DNA of 6,306 bases from Deltaproteobacteria bacterium (GTDB lineage Bacteria > Desulfobacterota > Desulfobacteria > Desulfobacterales > JAFDDL01), in assembly GCA_019310865.1 (NCBI GenBank), contig JAFDDL010000227.1:1-6306 (forward strand), written 5' to 3'. Positions 1 to 5,002 of this stretch are shown here, in pieces. A model generated the notes under the pieces. It had not been told where the DNA came from. It ran no database searches and was given only the letters and a program-made list of their open reading frames with translations. The position numbers were made by a program, and so were the translations under genes. Numbering within the stretch: position 1 is the first letter of the stretch; each line of letters starts with the position of its first letter.

Positions 1-271
1 TCTCATGCCGATGGTCCCACTCCGCCAGTTTTGCCCTGATTCTTTTTTTCTTTGCTTTAATGCCATGCGAATTGTCATAACCTAAGACTCTGTTATTGTA
101 ACGATCATGAAGTGTTAATGAATATTTGATACCATGAGGAATGTGTATATTGGGTTCGACTATTTTTACCTCGATTTTTGTCCAATAACTGTTATCCATG
201 GGGAAAATTTCACCATCGAGATCCAGAAGCGGATCAAGCTCAGAATAAAGTCCTGGTCTTCTATCAGTCAC
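1..271 (-). CDS. TumE-like (DUF6516 family) toxin of a TA system, 3' end outside window
   Basis: The minus strand reads open from a GTG at 269-271, directly preceded by an in-frame TAA at 272-274, through the left edge. This gives 90 visible codons. Visible landmarks are LLDLDGEIFP (residues 15-24), PHGIKYSLTLHDR (45-57), VLGYDNSHGIK (62-72), a lysine-rich stretch (72-81) and EWDHRHE (84-90). From memory, the HGI/LxYSLTLHDR, GYDN and DH(R/K)H elements are hallmarks of the TumE/DUF6516 family, small proteins annotated as the toxin half of a TA pair with a downstream HTH antitoxin. That partner would lie left of the window. Family members are usually about 90-120 aa, so only a short C-terminal tail is missing. 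The start is a GTG with a poor ribosome binding site (GGCGATA), but the upstream stop leaves no longer option. A 13-bp palindrome lies 24 bases upstream. The biochemical activity is not shown by the sequence. Confidence 0.82.
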   Translation of the reverse strand, partial: MTDRRPGLYSELDPLLDLDGEIFPMDNSYWTKIEVKIVEPNIHIPHGIKYSLTLHDRYNNRVLGYDNSHGIKAKKKRIRAKLAEWDHRHE

Positions 272-294
272 TTATCGCCGGTTCAATTTTTTAT

Positions 295-325
295 TTTTTT
301 GTTATCATCTCCTGATAACAAAAAA
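295..325. promoter_or_regulatory. Perfect 13-bp inverted repeat, operator candidate for the TumE-like gene
   Basis: TTTTTTGTTATCA (295-307) and TGATAACAAAAAA (313-325) are perfect reverse complements around a 5-base centre, TCTCC. The GTTATCA/TGATAAC core is a typical dyad for a dimeric HTH repressor. It lies just upstream of the GTG start of the minus-strand TumE-like gene and covers the best -10 candidate there, which fits autoregulation by the TA complex. The A/T outer arms also resemble a rho-independent terminator stem with a short tail, but the stem is AT-rich and has no G+C-rich core. I favour an operator. Confidence 0.5.
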
Positions 326-340
326 TTAGCACATATTCAA
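312..340 (-). promoter_or_regulatory. Weak sigma70-like promoter candidate for the TumE-like gene
   Basis: On the minus strand TTGAAT (335-340) is followed after 17 bases by TATCAG (312-317). Each box matches 4 of 6 consensus positions. The -10 box sits in the right arm of the palindrome at 295-325, so a repressor bound there would block it. The predicted transcript start is near 305. This is supported only by weak box matches and spacing. Confidence 0.28.
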
Positions 341-639
341 GAAAAATCACATTATGTAATGAAAAAGGGGACGGGAGGATATATATTTTAAAGAACTCGT
401 TATATTTGGCTGTTGTGCTGTGGGGTCGGACCAAGGTGAATGATTGACAATCGCGGGTTTAGGCCAAAAAGATCCCTGTTTTTAGGCTTAAATAGGTGTT
501 TTGGCATTAAAAAAGGCATTTTAAGCAAATCATTATTGGTGGCCCGAAAAACCGACTGCAGGTATGAAAGGCTTATGGAATCAAGCATTTTTGACTTTTC
601 GGCTGAATATGAGCCAATCAGAAATAATGGAGATGGATA

Positions 640-1026
640 TCACCACAACGACTGAATTTCATATGCGGAAAACTGTTTGTCCTTTGTCAGAATGGTCATT
701 TTTTCCTTTTTCGCTTCAGCGATAATGATGCGATCAAAAGGATCTCGATGTATAAGGGGCAGCGCCGCGGCCGAGATAGCCGTGGAAAAACCGATGGGGA
801 TCGGTGCCACTTGAAGCAGTTGCATGGCTTCGGGTACAAACCGTTTTGGGTCATCCGGTAGTTCTATTCGGCCTAAATTATTGAGCAATGAAATCTCCCA
901 GCCGCTTGCCGCGCTTAGATGAAGATGGTTGTTTTTCCGGCTGACGATTCCCTTGACCTTTTGTGACAGTTTCTCAGGGGCAGCCGCCATCCATAGAAAG
1001 ACATGGGTGTCAAGAAGATACCGCAT
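640..1026 (-). CDS. vapC: PIN-domain ribonuclease toxin, VapC family
   Basis: This 128-aa protein is a PIN-domain endoribonuclease, the toxin of a type II TA module. Family members cleave RNA with Mg2+ held by a cluster of acidic residues. The acidic set is visible: D6 in YLLDTH (start of the first strand), E44 in SGWEIS, D95 and D98 in HRDPFDR, and D116 in TKDKQF. The layout LLDTHVFLW...SAASGWEIS...HRDPFDRIIIAEA...LTKD is that of the COG3744-type group usually paired with Phd/YefM antitoxins. Length is normal and the protein looks intact. The ATG at 1024-1026 lies inside the antitoxin gene (17-bp overlap), with GGAAG a few bases upstream as a ribosome binding site, so translation is probably coupled. 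It is expected to be cytoplasmic and held inactive by the antitoxin encoded just before it. Confidence 0.93.
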   Translation of the reverse strand: MRYLLDTHVFLWMAAAPEKLSQKVKGIVSRKNNHLHLSAASGWEISLLNNLGRIELPDDPKRFVPEAMQLLQVAPIPIGFSTAISAAALPLIHRDPFDRIIIAEAKKEKMTILTKDKQFSAYEIQSLW

Positions 1027-1267
1027 CGTTATCTTCCATAAGCCAGAAGTCTTCTATCATTTCTTTGGGCAATGGCGCCAAAAGGTCCCCCTGAAACTTG
1101 ATTTTACCACTATAGACACCAAGGGGCCTGTCACCTGTCTGCTCTTGGACGGGAACCAGCTTCACCACAGGTTTGCCGGATTTGGTGATAATCACCTCCT
1201 CACCGGACAGAGCGGCCGGAATGAGTTTGGAGAGTTTGGTTTTTGCCTCATGGATGCCGATCTTCAT
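1010..1267 (-). CDS. Phd/YefM-type antitoxin paired with VapC
   Basis: This 85-aa protein matches the Phd/YefM (COG4118) antitoxin family. The N-terminal DNA-binding and dimerisation part includes IHEAKTKLSKLI (5-16), SGEEVIITKSGKPVVKLVP (21-39), and then an acidic, probably flexible C-terminus (PLPKEMIEDFWLMEDNDA, 65-82) that would wrap the toxin. In this family the complex with toxin represses its own promoter. The ATG at 1265-1267 has a good AAAGGTGA site 4 bases upstream (1272-1279), clearly stronger than the toxin's, which fits higher antitoxin synthesis. The gene overlaps vapC by 17 bp. A perfect 8-bp dyad at 1283-1302 lies just upstream as a likely operator. The gene appears complete and functional. 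Confidence 0.92.
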   Translation of the reverse strand: MKIGIHEAKTKLSKLIPAALSGEEVIITKSGKPVVKLVPVQEQTGDRPLGVYSGKIKFQGDLLAPLPKEMIEDFWLMEDNDAVSS

Positions 1268-1282
1268 GTTGTCACCTTTAGA

Positions 1283-1302
1283 TTAGTTTAGCTATAAACT
1301 AA
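1283..1302. promoter_or_regulatory. Palindromic operator candidate for the Phd-vapC operon
   Basis: TTAGTTTA (1283-1290) and TAAACTAA (1295-1302) are perfect inverted repeats separated by GCTA. The dyad ends 15 bases upstream of the antitoxin ATG and overlaps the predicted -10 region. This is the position and shape expected for a Phd/YefM autoregulatory operator. Confidence 0.6.
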
Positions 1303-1324
1303 ACCATATTGCACTCGCAGTCAA
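1296..1324 (-). promoter_or_regulatory. Candidate promoter of the Phd-vapC operon
   Basis: On the minus strand TTGACT (1319-1324, 5 of 6 matches to TTGACA) is followed after 17 bases by TAGTTT (1296-1301), a poor -10 with 3 of 6 matches that lies within the palindrome. The -35 is convincing and the -10 is not. The -35 also overlaps the last codons and stop of the nucleotidyltransferase relic. Confidence 0.35.
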
Positions 1325-1434
1325 CTCTTTTGCAGCTTGGTGTGGACGAACTGTTTTTCTTTCAACATTTGATCAAACTCTTCTGGTGTATATGCAAGAA
1401 TGTCAACCGCCAAGAGGCAACCATATAGGGGAAT
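1321..1434 (-). pseudogene. Remnant of a MNT-type nucleotidyltransferase (C-terminal fragment)
   Basis: Between the Phd gene and hicB the minus strand encodes, in one frame ending at TGA 1321-1323, LLAVDILAYTPEEFDQMLKE followed by a short tail FVHTKLQKS. The pattern VDILxYTPEEF...FV is the C-terminal signature of small MNT-domain (minimal nucleotidyltransferase) proteins found in HEPN/MNT TA pairs. The frame is closed upstream by TGA at 1435-1437. No start codon or catalytic GSxxxGxxxxxSDxD segment is present, and HicB ends at 1466, so only about 37 codons remain. A second frame upstream (around DEFPYM, 1419-1439) may hold a frameshifted continuation, but I cannot recognise it. I read this as a decayed TA gene whose 5' part was lost. 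Assignment rests on a short motif. Confidence 0.55.
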
Positions 1435-1465
1435 TCATCGTTGTCCTTAGCACAAAACAAGAAGA

Positions 1466-1801
1466 TCAATAAGCGTGGCTTTCCTTTTCTAGGACTGCCG
1501 CCGCCCACTGGTTTATGCTCTTTCCGCTGGACTCAGCAGCGGCGGCCACAGCCGCGTGAACCTCAGCGGGCACTCGGAGCATGAGGTTGCCGGAATAAGG
1601 TTTGTTCGGTTCCTGACCAAGCTCCTCGCAGGCGGTAAGGTAGTCATCGACCGCCTCCTGAAAGGCGGCCTCAAGCTCTGCAACGGATTCACCATGAAAG
1701 CCGACGACGTCACGGATACCGATAATACGGCCGACAAAAATATGATCTTCCGGATCAAATTTAACGTCGGCGAAATAGCCTTTGTAGTTCATCCCTTTCA
1801 T
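1466..1801 (-). CDS. hicB: HicB-family antitoxin with ribbon-helix-helix C-terminus
   Basis: This 111-aa antitoxin is of the HicB family (COG4226 type). The N-terminal part, MNYKGYFADVKFDPEDHIFVG (from residue 4) through VVGFHGESVAELEAAFQEAVDDYL (32-55), is the degenerate RNase H-like fold that binds HicA. The C-terminal part, SGNLMLRVPAEVHAAVA followed by SGKSINQWAAAVLE (70-105), is an Arc/MetJ-like ribbon-helix-helix DNA-binding domain, so the complex probably represses the hic promoter. The ATG at 1799-1801 has AGGAG 10 bases upstream. The alternative ATG at 1790-1792 has AAAGGG directly abutting it, too close, though many relatives do start at MNYKGY. The gene overlaps hicA by 4 bp (ATGA), the usual toxin-first order. 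It appears intact, and the nucleotidyltransferase relic follows it. Confidence 0.93.
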   Translation of the reverse strand: MKGMNYKGYFADVKFDPEDHIFVGRIIGIRDVVGFHGESVAELEAAFQEAVDDYLTACEELGQEPNKPYSGNLMLRVPAEVHAAVAAAAESSGKSINQWAAAVLEKESHAY

Positions 1802-2055
1802 AGTTTGCTTGCTCCTATTTTTGTAAGAAATTCACGGGCGTCTTTGACGCGGTACCTAAGGGCCGCCCTGGCGGGATGCGGCCTGTGAAAATATGCCCGA
1901 ATCCTGTCTTTCTCAAAGGTAACGCTTGAACCGGCCCCTTCAATGGCCCGGCAGCCCAGGGCAATAAGTAGGGCTTCAATTTTGCCCCACTCCAGATTAC
2001 CGTTCACCGGGTCTGAGAAAATGGCGGACAGCGTTTTCCTGTGTTTCGCCTTCAT
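1798..2055 (-). CDS. hicA: HicA-family mRNA interferase toxin
   Basis: Starting at ATG 2053-2055, this is an 85-aa HicA-type toxin. Visible landmarks are KHRKTLSAIFSDPVNGNLEW (4-23), the helix KIEALLIALGCRAIEG (25-40), GAGSSVTF (40-47), AYFHRPHP (54-61) and VKDAREFLTKIGA (70-82). HicA proteins have a dsRBD-like fold and cut mRNA when free of HicB. The frame is open up to 2157, but the extra 34 residues (cysteine-rich then hydrophobic) resemble nothing in the family, so I take the internal start. There is no clear Shine-Dalgarno before it. The promoter candidate would place the transcript start at or next to the ATG. The canonical catalytic His of the GSH motif is absent (GSSV here). The FHRPHP motif with H57 and H60 is typical of the subgroup paired with ribbon-helix-helix HicB. 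Confidence 0.9.
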   Translation of the reverse strand: MKAKHRKTLSAIFSDPVNGNLEWGKIEALLIALGCRAIEGAGSSVTFEKDRIRAYFHRPHPARAALRYRVKDAREFLTKIGASKL

Positions 2056-2062
2056 TTTCAGA

Positions 2063-2091
2063 CTGATAGCATAGAATGCGTATAATTGCAA
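2063..2091 (-). promoter_or_regulatory. Candidate hicAB promoter giving a very short leader
   Basis: On the minus strand TTGCAA (2086-2091, 4 of 6) and TATCAG (2063-2068, 4 of 6) are separated by 17 bases. The -10 box ends 7 bases before the hicA ATG, so transcription would begin at about 2056, leaving almost no leader. This agrees with the lack of a ribosome binding site. The motif ATTGCA recurs at 2085-2090 and 2102-2107, spaced 17 bases apart, and might be a protein-binding pair. Confidence 0.33.
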
Positions 2092-2372
2092 GCACAAAAT
2101 GATTGCACTTACAATACTCTCACAAGTCGGGCACGTAGGCTTCCAGTTATAAGGCAATATTAGACCCGGTCAGTAAGGATTGAAACCGTCCATTTTACCT
2201 GTCCCACCCACCTTTAGGGATCCATATTCGCTTCGATGTCGGGATCGATGGAGTTGGCGCTTTGAGCAGCGCGACAAGTGTTTCGCCCGCGGCCTGCGTG
2301 GCCAGGATAAAGATAATGGGACTTTGTCCGTCATCGAGTAGCCGGCGCCCACCCAATAGGCCGCTACTTTTT

Positions 2373-2410
2373 GACAATATTAGGCTTAAACCGACTATTG
2401 TCTTGACAAT
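2373..2410. promoter_or_regulatory. Triple GACAAT/ATTGTC half-site cluster (operator candidate)
   Basis: GACAAT at 2373-2378, ATTGTC at 2397-2402 and GACAAT at 2405-2410 form one perfect 6-bp palindrome (2397-2410, centre TT) plus a third half-site 18 bases to the left. The palindrome overlaps the TTGACA -35 element of the downstream ATPase gene. That is a natural place for a repressor. The binding protein is unknown. Confidence 0.42.
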
Positions 2411-2433
2411 TTCCGGTTTGTATTGAATATTAT
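2403..2433 (+). promoter_or_regulatory. Promoter candidate of the plus-strand ATPase gene
   Basis: TTGACA (2403-2408, perfect) and TATTAT (2428-2433, 5 of 6) are separated by 19 bases, slightly longer than ideal. The -10 ends 5 bases before the ATG at 2439, so the transcript would start at or next to the start codon. A second TTGACA at 2371-2376 with TATTGT at 2396-2401 has the same 19-base spacing and could be an alternative promoter. Confidence 0.45.
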
Positions 2434-2438
2434 CAATC

Positions 2439-3653
2439 ATGAAACGTCCAATGTATGAAAACATATGGAAAACACTTTCTGTCTTTAAACAGATGGTTTT
2501 CATTTCGGGCCCCCGTCAAGCCGGCAAAACGACTTTTTCACAAACGGTCGCAAAATCATTTTCCAACACGCTGTATTTTAATTATGATATCATGGATGAA
2601 AAACGGAAATTGATTGAAGATCCGTTTTTTTATGAAGCAGTTCATCGAGAGGACGATACCAAGCCACTGATAATATTTGATGAACTGCATAAATATCCCG
2701 ATTGGAAAAATTATCTGAAAGGTGTTTTCGATCGCGATAAGAAAAACTATAAGTTTGTCGTTTCCGGAAGCGGTCGGCTGGATATTTACCAAAAAGGGGG
2801 AGATTCCCTGGCCGGTCGGTATTTACGCTTCTATCTCTGGCCCTTCACGCTGGCCGAACTGGCCGGCAATAATCTGCCGTTTGAAAGATTCATGTCAAAT
2901 CCCATCGCTGTACACAAGCCTGCACAGGAAACCCGCCCCCTCTGGGATAATCTCAAACGGTTCAGCGGGTTTCCGGATCCGTACCTGAATGCAAATGAGC
3001 AATACTACCGACTCTGGTCCAATACCTATAAAAAACAGTTACTTCGGGAAGATATCCGTGATATGACGGCGTTGCGCAGTGCGGCGTCCATTGAGCTGCT
3101 TTTTTCGCTTTTACCCTCCCGGATCGGCAGCCCCCTTTCGATGGCAAACATTGCCCAAGATCTGGCTGTATCCTTCGACAGTGTAAAAAACTGGCTTGAA
3201 GTTTTCGAACGGTTTTTTTTGATCTTTCGCGTTTCACCATGGCACCGTAAAATTGCGAGAGCGATCACCAAAGAGAAGAAACTGTATCTTTTCGATTATG
3301 CCGCCATTCAGTCCAGCGCCTCCAAAATAGAGAATATGACGGCGGTTGAGCTATTTCGTGCAGTAAAAAACTGGAACGATCTTGGTCACGACGATTTTTC
3401 GCTTCACTATGTTCGGAATCGGGAAAAAGAGGAGGTCGACTTTCTCATTATTCGGAAGAGTGAGCCATTCCTCCTCATTGAAGTGAAACAGTCGGAAAAA
3501 ACGCCTGACAAGAGCCTTCTGAAATTTCAAAGAATGCTCAATGTTCCGGCGGTTCAGTTGGTGGACCAGGAAGGAGTATGCAAAATCATATCCAACGGAG
3601 ATCAAAAGGTTATGGTCATTAGCGCTGACCACTGGTTGTCGTTATTGCCATGA
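2439..3653 (+). CDS. AAA-family ATPase with DUF4143 (PD-(D/E)XK-like) C-terminus
   Basis: This 404-aa protein belongs to the widespread AAA_14/DUF4143 ATP-binding family, whose cellular role is mostly unknown. The P-loop is GPRQAGKTT (24-32, K30), Walker B is PLIIFDELHKYPDW (76-89, D81 and E82), and a sensor-like strand FVVSGSGR (106-113) is followed by DSLAGRY (122-128). Residues about 212-275 (SPLSMANIAQDLAVSFDSVKNWL and following) look like a winged helix. The C-terminus has EVDFLI (332-337, D334) and LLIEVKQ (345-351, E348 and K350), the D...ExK arrangement of the PD-(D/E)XK nuclease-like fold. Length is typical and it appears intact. There is no Shine-Dalgarno before ATG 2439; an alternative ATG lies at 2451. 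It converges on the next ATPase gene with a 17-bp gap and no visible terminator. A cytoplasmic location is likely, as no membrane segment is seen. Nuclease activity is inferred from motifs only. Confidence 0.9.
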   Translation: MKRPMYENIWKTLSVFKQMVFISGPRQAGKTTFSQTVAKSFSNTLYFNYDIMDEKRKLIEDPFFYEAVHREDDTKPLIIFDELHKYPDWKNYLKGVFDRDKKNYKFVVSGSGRLDIYQKGGDSLAGRYLRFYLWPFTLAELAGNNLPFERFMSNPIAVHKPAQETRPLWDNLKRFSGFPDPYLNANEQYYRLWSNTYKKQLLREDIRDMTALRSAASIELLFSLLPSRIGSPLSMANIAQDLAVSFDSVKNWLEVFERFFLIFRVSPWHRKIARAITKEKKLYLFDYAAIQSSASKIENMTAVELFRAVKNWNDLGHDDFSLHYVRNREKEEVDFLIIRKSEPFLLIEVKQSEKTPDKSLLKFQRMLNVPAVQLVDQEGVCKIISNGDQKVMVISADHWLSLLP

Positions 3654-3670
3654 ACAATCACCCTAAAAGT

Positions 3671-4900
3671 TTATCCTATCTCGCTAAGGGTTCGCTTTCC
3701 TGCGCAAGCCTTAAGATATCCAAGTAATGATAGCGGCTTCCGGCCGGAGCGTGTATCCGGAGTGTGGGACAGCACAATCTTTTTGTCGATGGTAATGCCT
3801 TTGAACTGCTCGCGGCCCTTTCCTTTGCCGCCCACTTCGATGACGATGCGATCGTCGCCGTATTCAACCAGGAAATCCGGTGTTTTCGCCCCCCGCTTTG
3901 TTTTCAAATAGTGAAATGTATATCCTTTCATTTTCAGCATTTCCGCGAAAAAGTCTTCTCGAATGGCGCCAATACACTGATCGAAATCTCTGTAAAGGAG
4001 GCGATAGGGGAGAGCCATCAAGACCTTGGGTTCTTTTAGAACATTGGTGCCGGCAGGATAGATGGGGTTTAGAATAAATGCTCGGGTAAGCAGCTTTACA
4101 TATGATTCCGCCTTGTATTTGGTTATTCCCAAGTTTCTTGAAATAGATGAAAAATTGATACCGTCCACTTCGGATTTACCGATGAACGCCAACGTTTTTT
4201 CAATTTTTTCGATATCATCAAATCGAAGATTCGACACCATGGGAATATCGCGTTGGACAACCTTATTGCAAATGTTCTTGAGGATTTGCAAACTGTCCGG
4301 CTCTTCCAAGGCAAAAGGGAAAAGTCCGCCCTGCAAATAATCATCAAACAGGTAATCGAACCGCATATGATCTGATGTCCATCGGGCATCCAATATGTCC
4401 TTTATGGTAAGCGCCGGTATTTCTATTTCTTTTTTAAAAAAGAGGTACTCTTTGAAAGAAAAAGGATACAGAAAACGCAAGGCGATCCGTCTGGAAAGGT
4501 CATAAACGGATTCAAATAGAGACAATGACACGGAGCTCGTAAATATAATTCGGATGTCAATAAAATCGTATATCTTTTTTATATCCTTGGCATACGTTTT
4601 ACTGAAATGTATTTCGTCCACCAGTAGAAATTTAATCTTATAATCATCTGAGAGGATCCTGCCCAGGTCGAAAAGATTCAGATTTCCGATCGTATCGGCG
4701 GAAACATAAAATGAATCCTGCTTGAAATTGGCCAATTGTTTGAGGATAACCGTCTTGCCGACTCCCCGCGGCCCGACAATGCCGATGAAATGTTTACCGG
4801 CCTCGGAATGAATTTCATGGAAAAGGGGTCTGGTTTTCAGATAATTTTTCCCATCCGCCTTTGCACGTTCATTTAACGCCAAGATTTCCTGTATGCCCAT
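3671..4900 (-). CDS. AAA-family ATPase, second subfamily, with degenerate PD-(D/E)XK-like C-terminus
   Basis: This 409-aa ATP-binding protein is from the same AAA_14/DUF4143-like superfamily as the convergent neighbour, but clearly a different lineage. The P-loop is GPRGVGKT (43-50, K49), Walker B is KFLLVDEIHFS (90-100, D95 and E96), and the sensor-like strand is IIFTSSVS (118-125) followed by the arginine-rich LSRRIALRF (135-143). The segment ISRNLGITKYKAESYVKLL (253-271) fits a winged helix. At the C-terminus PDFLVEY (341-347, D342) and IVIEVGGKGKGREQF (352-366) match a nuclease-like core with D342 and E355, but the ExK lysine position is glycine (G357), with K359 two residues on. From memory, related ATPases also carry an EVGGK motif. 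The ATG at 4898-4900 has GAGGA 6 bases upstream and a TATAAT box about 30 bases upstream. Its function is unknown. Confidence 0.88.
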   Translation of the reverse strand: MGIQEILALNERAKADGKNYLKTRPLFHEIHSEAGKHFIGIVGPRGVGKTVILKQLANFKQDSFYVSADTIGNLNLFDLGRILSDDYKIKFLLVDEIHFSKTYAKDIKKIYDFIDIRIIFTSSVSLSLFESVYDLSRRIALRFLYPFSFKEYLFFKKEIEIPALTIKDILDARWTSDHMRFDYLFDDYLQGGLFPFALEEPDSLQILKNICNKVVQRDIPMVSNLRFDDIEKIEKTLAFIGKSEVDGINFSSISRNLGITKYKAESYVKLLTRAFILNPIYPAGTNVLKEPKVLMALPYRLLYRDFDQCIGAIREDFFAEMLKMKGYTFHYLKTKRGAKTPDFLVEYGDDRIVIEVGGKGKGREQFKGITIDKKIVLSHTPDTRSGRKPLSLLGYLKACAGKRTLSEIG

Positions 4901-4926
4901 TTGGCTTCCTCTTTATAGGGAATGGC

Positions 4927-4932
4927 ATTATA
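4927..4932 (-). promoter_or_regulatory. TATAAT -10 box of the minus-strand ATPase gene
   Basis: On the minus strand TATAAT is a perfect -10 box 26 bases before the ATG, leaving room for a leader of about 20 bases that contains the GAGGA ribosome binding site. At 16-18 bases upstream no TTGACA-like -35 is seen (ATGCAT at 17). Activation by a bound protein is possible, and the half-site at 4940-4955 occupies that place. Confidence 0.45.
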
Positions 4933-4939
4933 GTCATTA

Positions 4940-5002
4940 ATTTGACAGAATGCATATCATCTTGTAAAAGATTTTTACCAAATAACATACATTTCGTCAA
5001 AT
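4940..5002. repeat. Imperfect 16-bp inverted repeat upstream of the minus-strand ATPase gene
   Basis: The plus strand at 4940-4955 reads ATTTGACAGAATGCAT. The reverse complement of 4987-5002 reads ATTTGACGAAATGTAT, identical at 13 of 16 positions. The 31-base spacer contains a small perfect hairpin GTAAAA-GAT-TTTTAC (4964-4978). The left arm covers the -35 region behind the TATAAT box. It could be a binding site for a dimeric or looping regulator, or paired ends of a small degraded element. Confidence 0.42.

Larger units (their letters stand above)
272..639. other. Gene-free stretch between the TumE-like gene and vapC
   Basis: Apart from the palindrome and promoter candidate near 295-340, I find no recognisable gene. 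A plus-strand ORF at 440-655 (71 codons) has an AAGGTG only 1 base before its ATG, no family I recognise, and runs tail-to-tail into vapC. A minus-strand ORF at 400-588 also resembles nothing known. The stretch 421-430 (TGGGGTCGGA) shares the GGGGTC core with two copies at 5072-5080 and 5107-5115. No convincing rho-independent terminator follows vapC (left of 640). Confidence 0.5.
2056..2438. other. Intergenic stretch upstream of hicAB and of the first ATPase, with a possible gene fragment
   Basis: The hicAB promoter (2063-2091) and the ATPase promoter/operator (2373-2433) lie at the two ends. The middle is more GC-rich than its surroundings and reads on the minus strand, from about 2359 to 2258, as RRLLDDGQSPIIFILATQAA then GETLVALLKA, a plausible protein segment. 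A one-base shift there gives ANSIDPDIEANMDP and a TAA at 2214-2216. It could be a frameshifted relic of a coding region, but I recognise no family and see no start. No RNA gene was found. Confidence 0.35.

Noticed and set aside
295..325. Rho-independent terminator
   Set aside because: The stem is almost all A/T with no GC-rich core, and it sits at a gene start rather than after a stop.
134..391. Plus-strand 85-codon open frame
   Set aside because: It is antisense to the TumE-like gene, crosses the palindrome at 295-325, has no ribosome binding site and resembles no family.
440..655. Plus-strand 71-codon open frame ending inside the 3' end of vapC
   Set aside because: Its AAGGTG lies only 1 base before the ATG and the product is unrecognised. 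It could be a relic, but it is not supportable as a gene.
929..1291. Plus-strand 120-codon open frame
   Set aside because: It is a shadow of vapC and its antitoxin, both of which have clear family motifs on the other strand.
272..1466. Integron cassette array (TA modules in one orientation suggested attC sites)
   Set aside because: No paired GTTRRRY/RYYYAAC core sites with attC-like inverted repeats were found between the modules, and no integrase is present.
1556..1888. Plus-strand 110-codon open frame
   Set aside because: It is a shadow of hicB/hicA in the opposite strand.
2056..2157. Longer HicA start at 2157 (119 aa)
   Set aside because: The additional 34 residues do not resemble HicA and would span the likely promoter. 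The family start fits the ATG at 2053-2055.
3654..3670. Bidirectional terminator between the convergent ATPases
   Set aside because: The gap is only 17 bases and no stem with T-tract is visible there.
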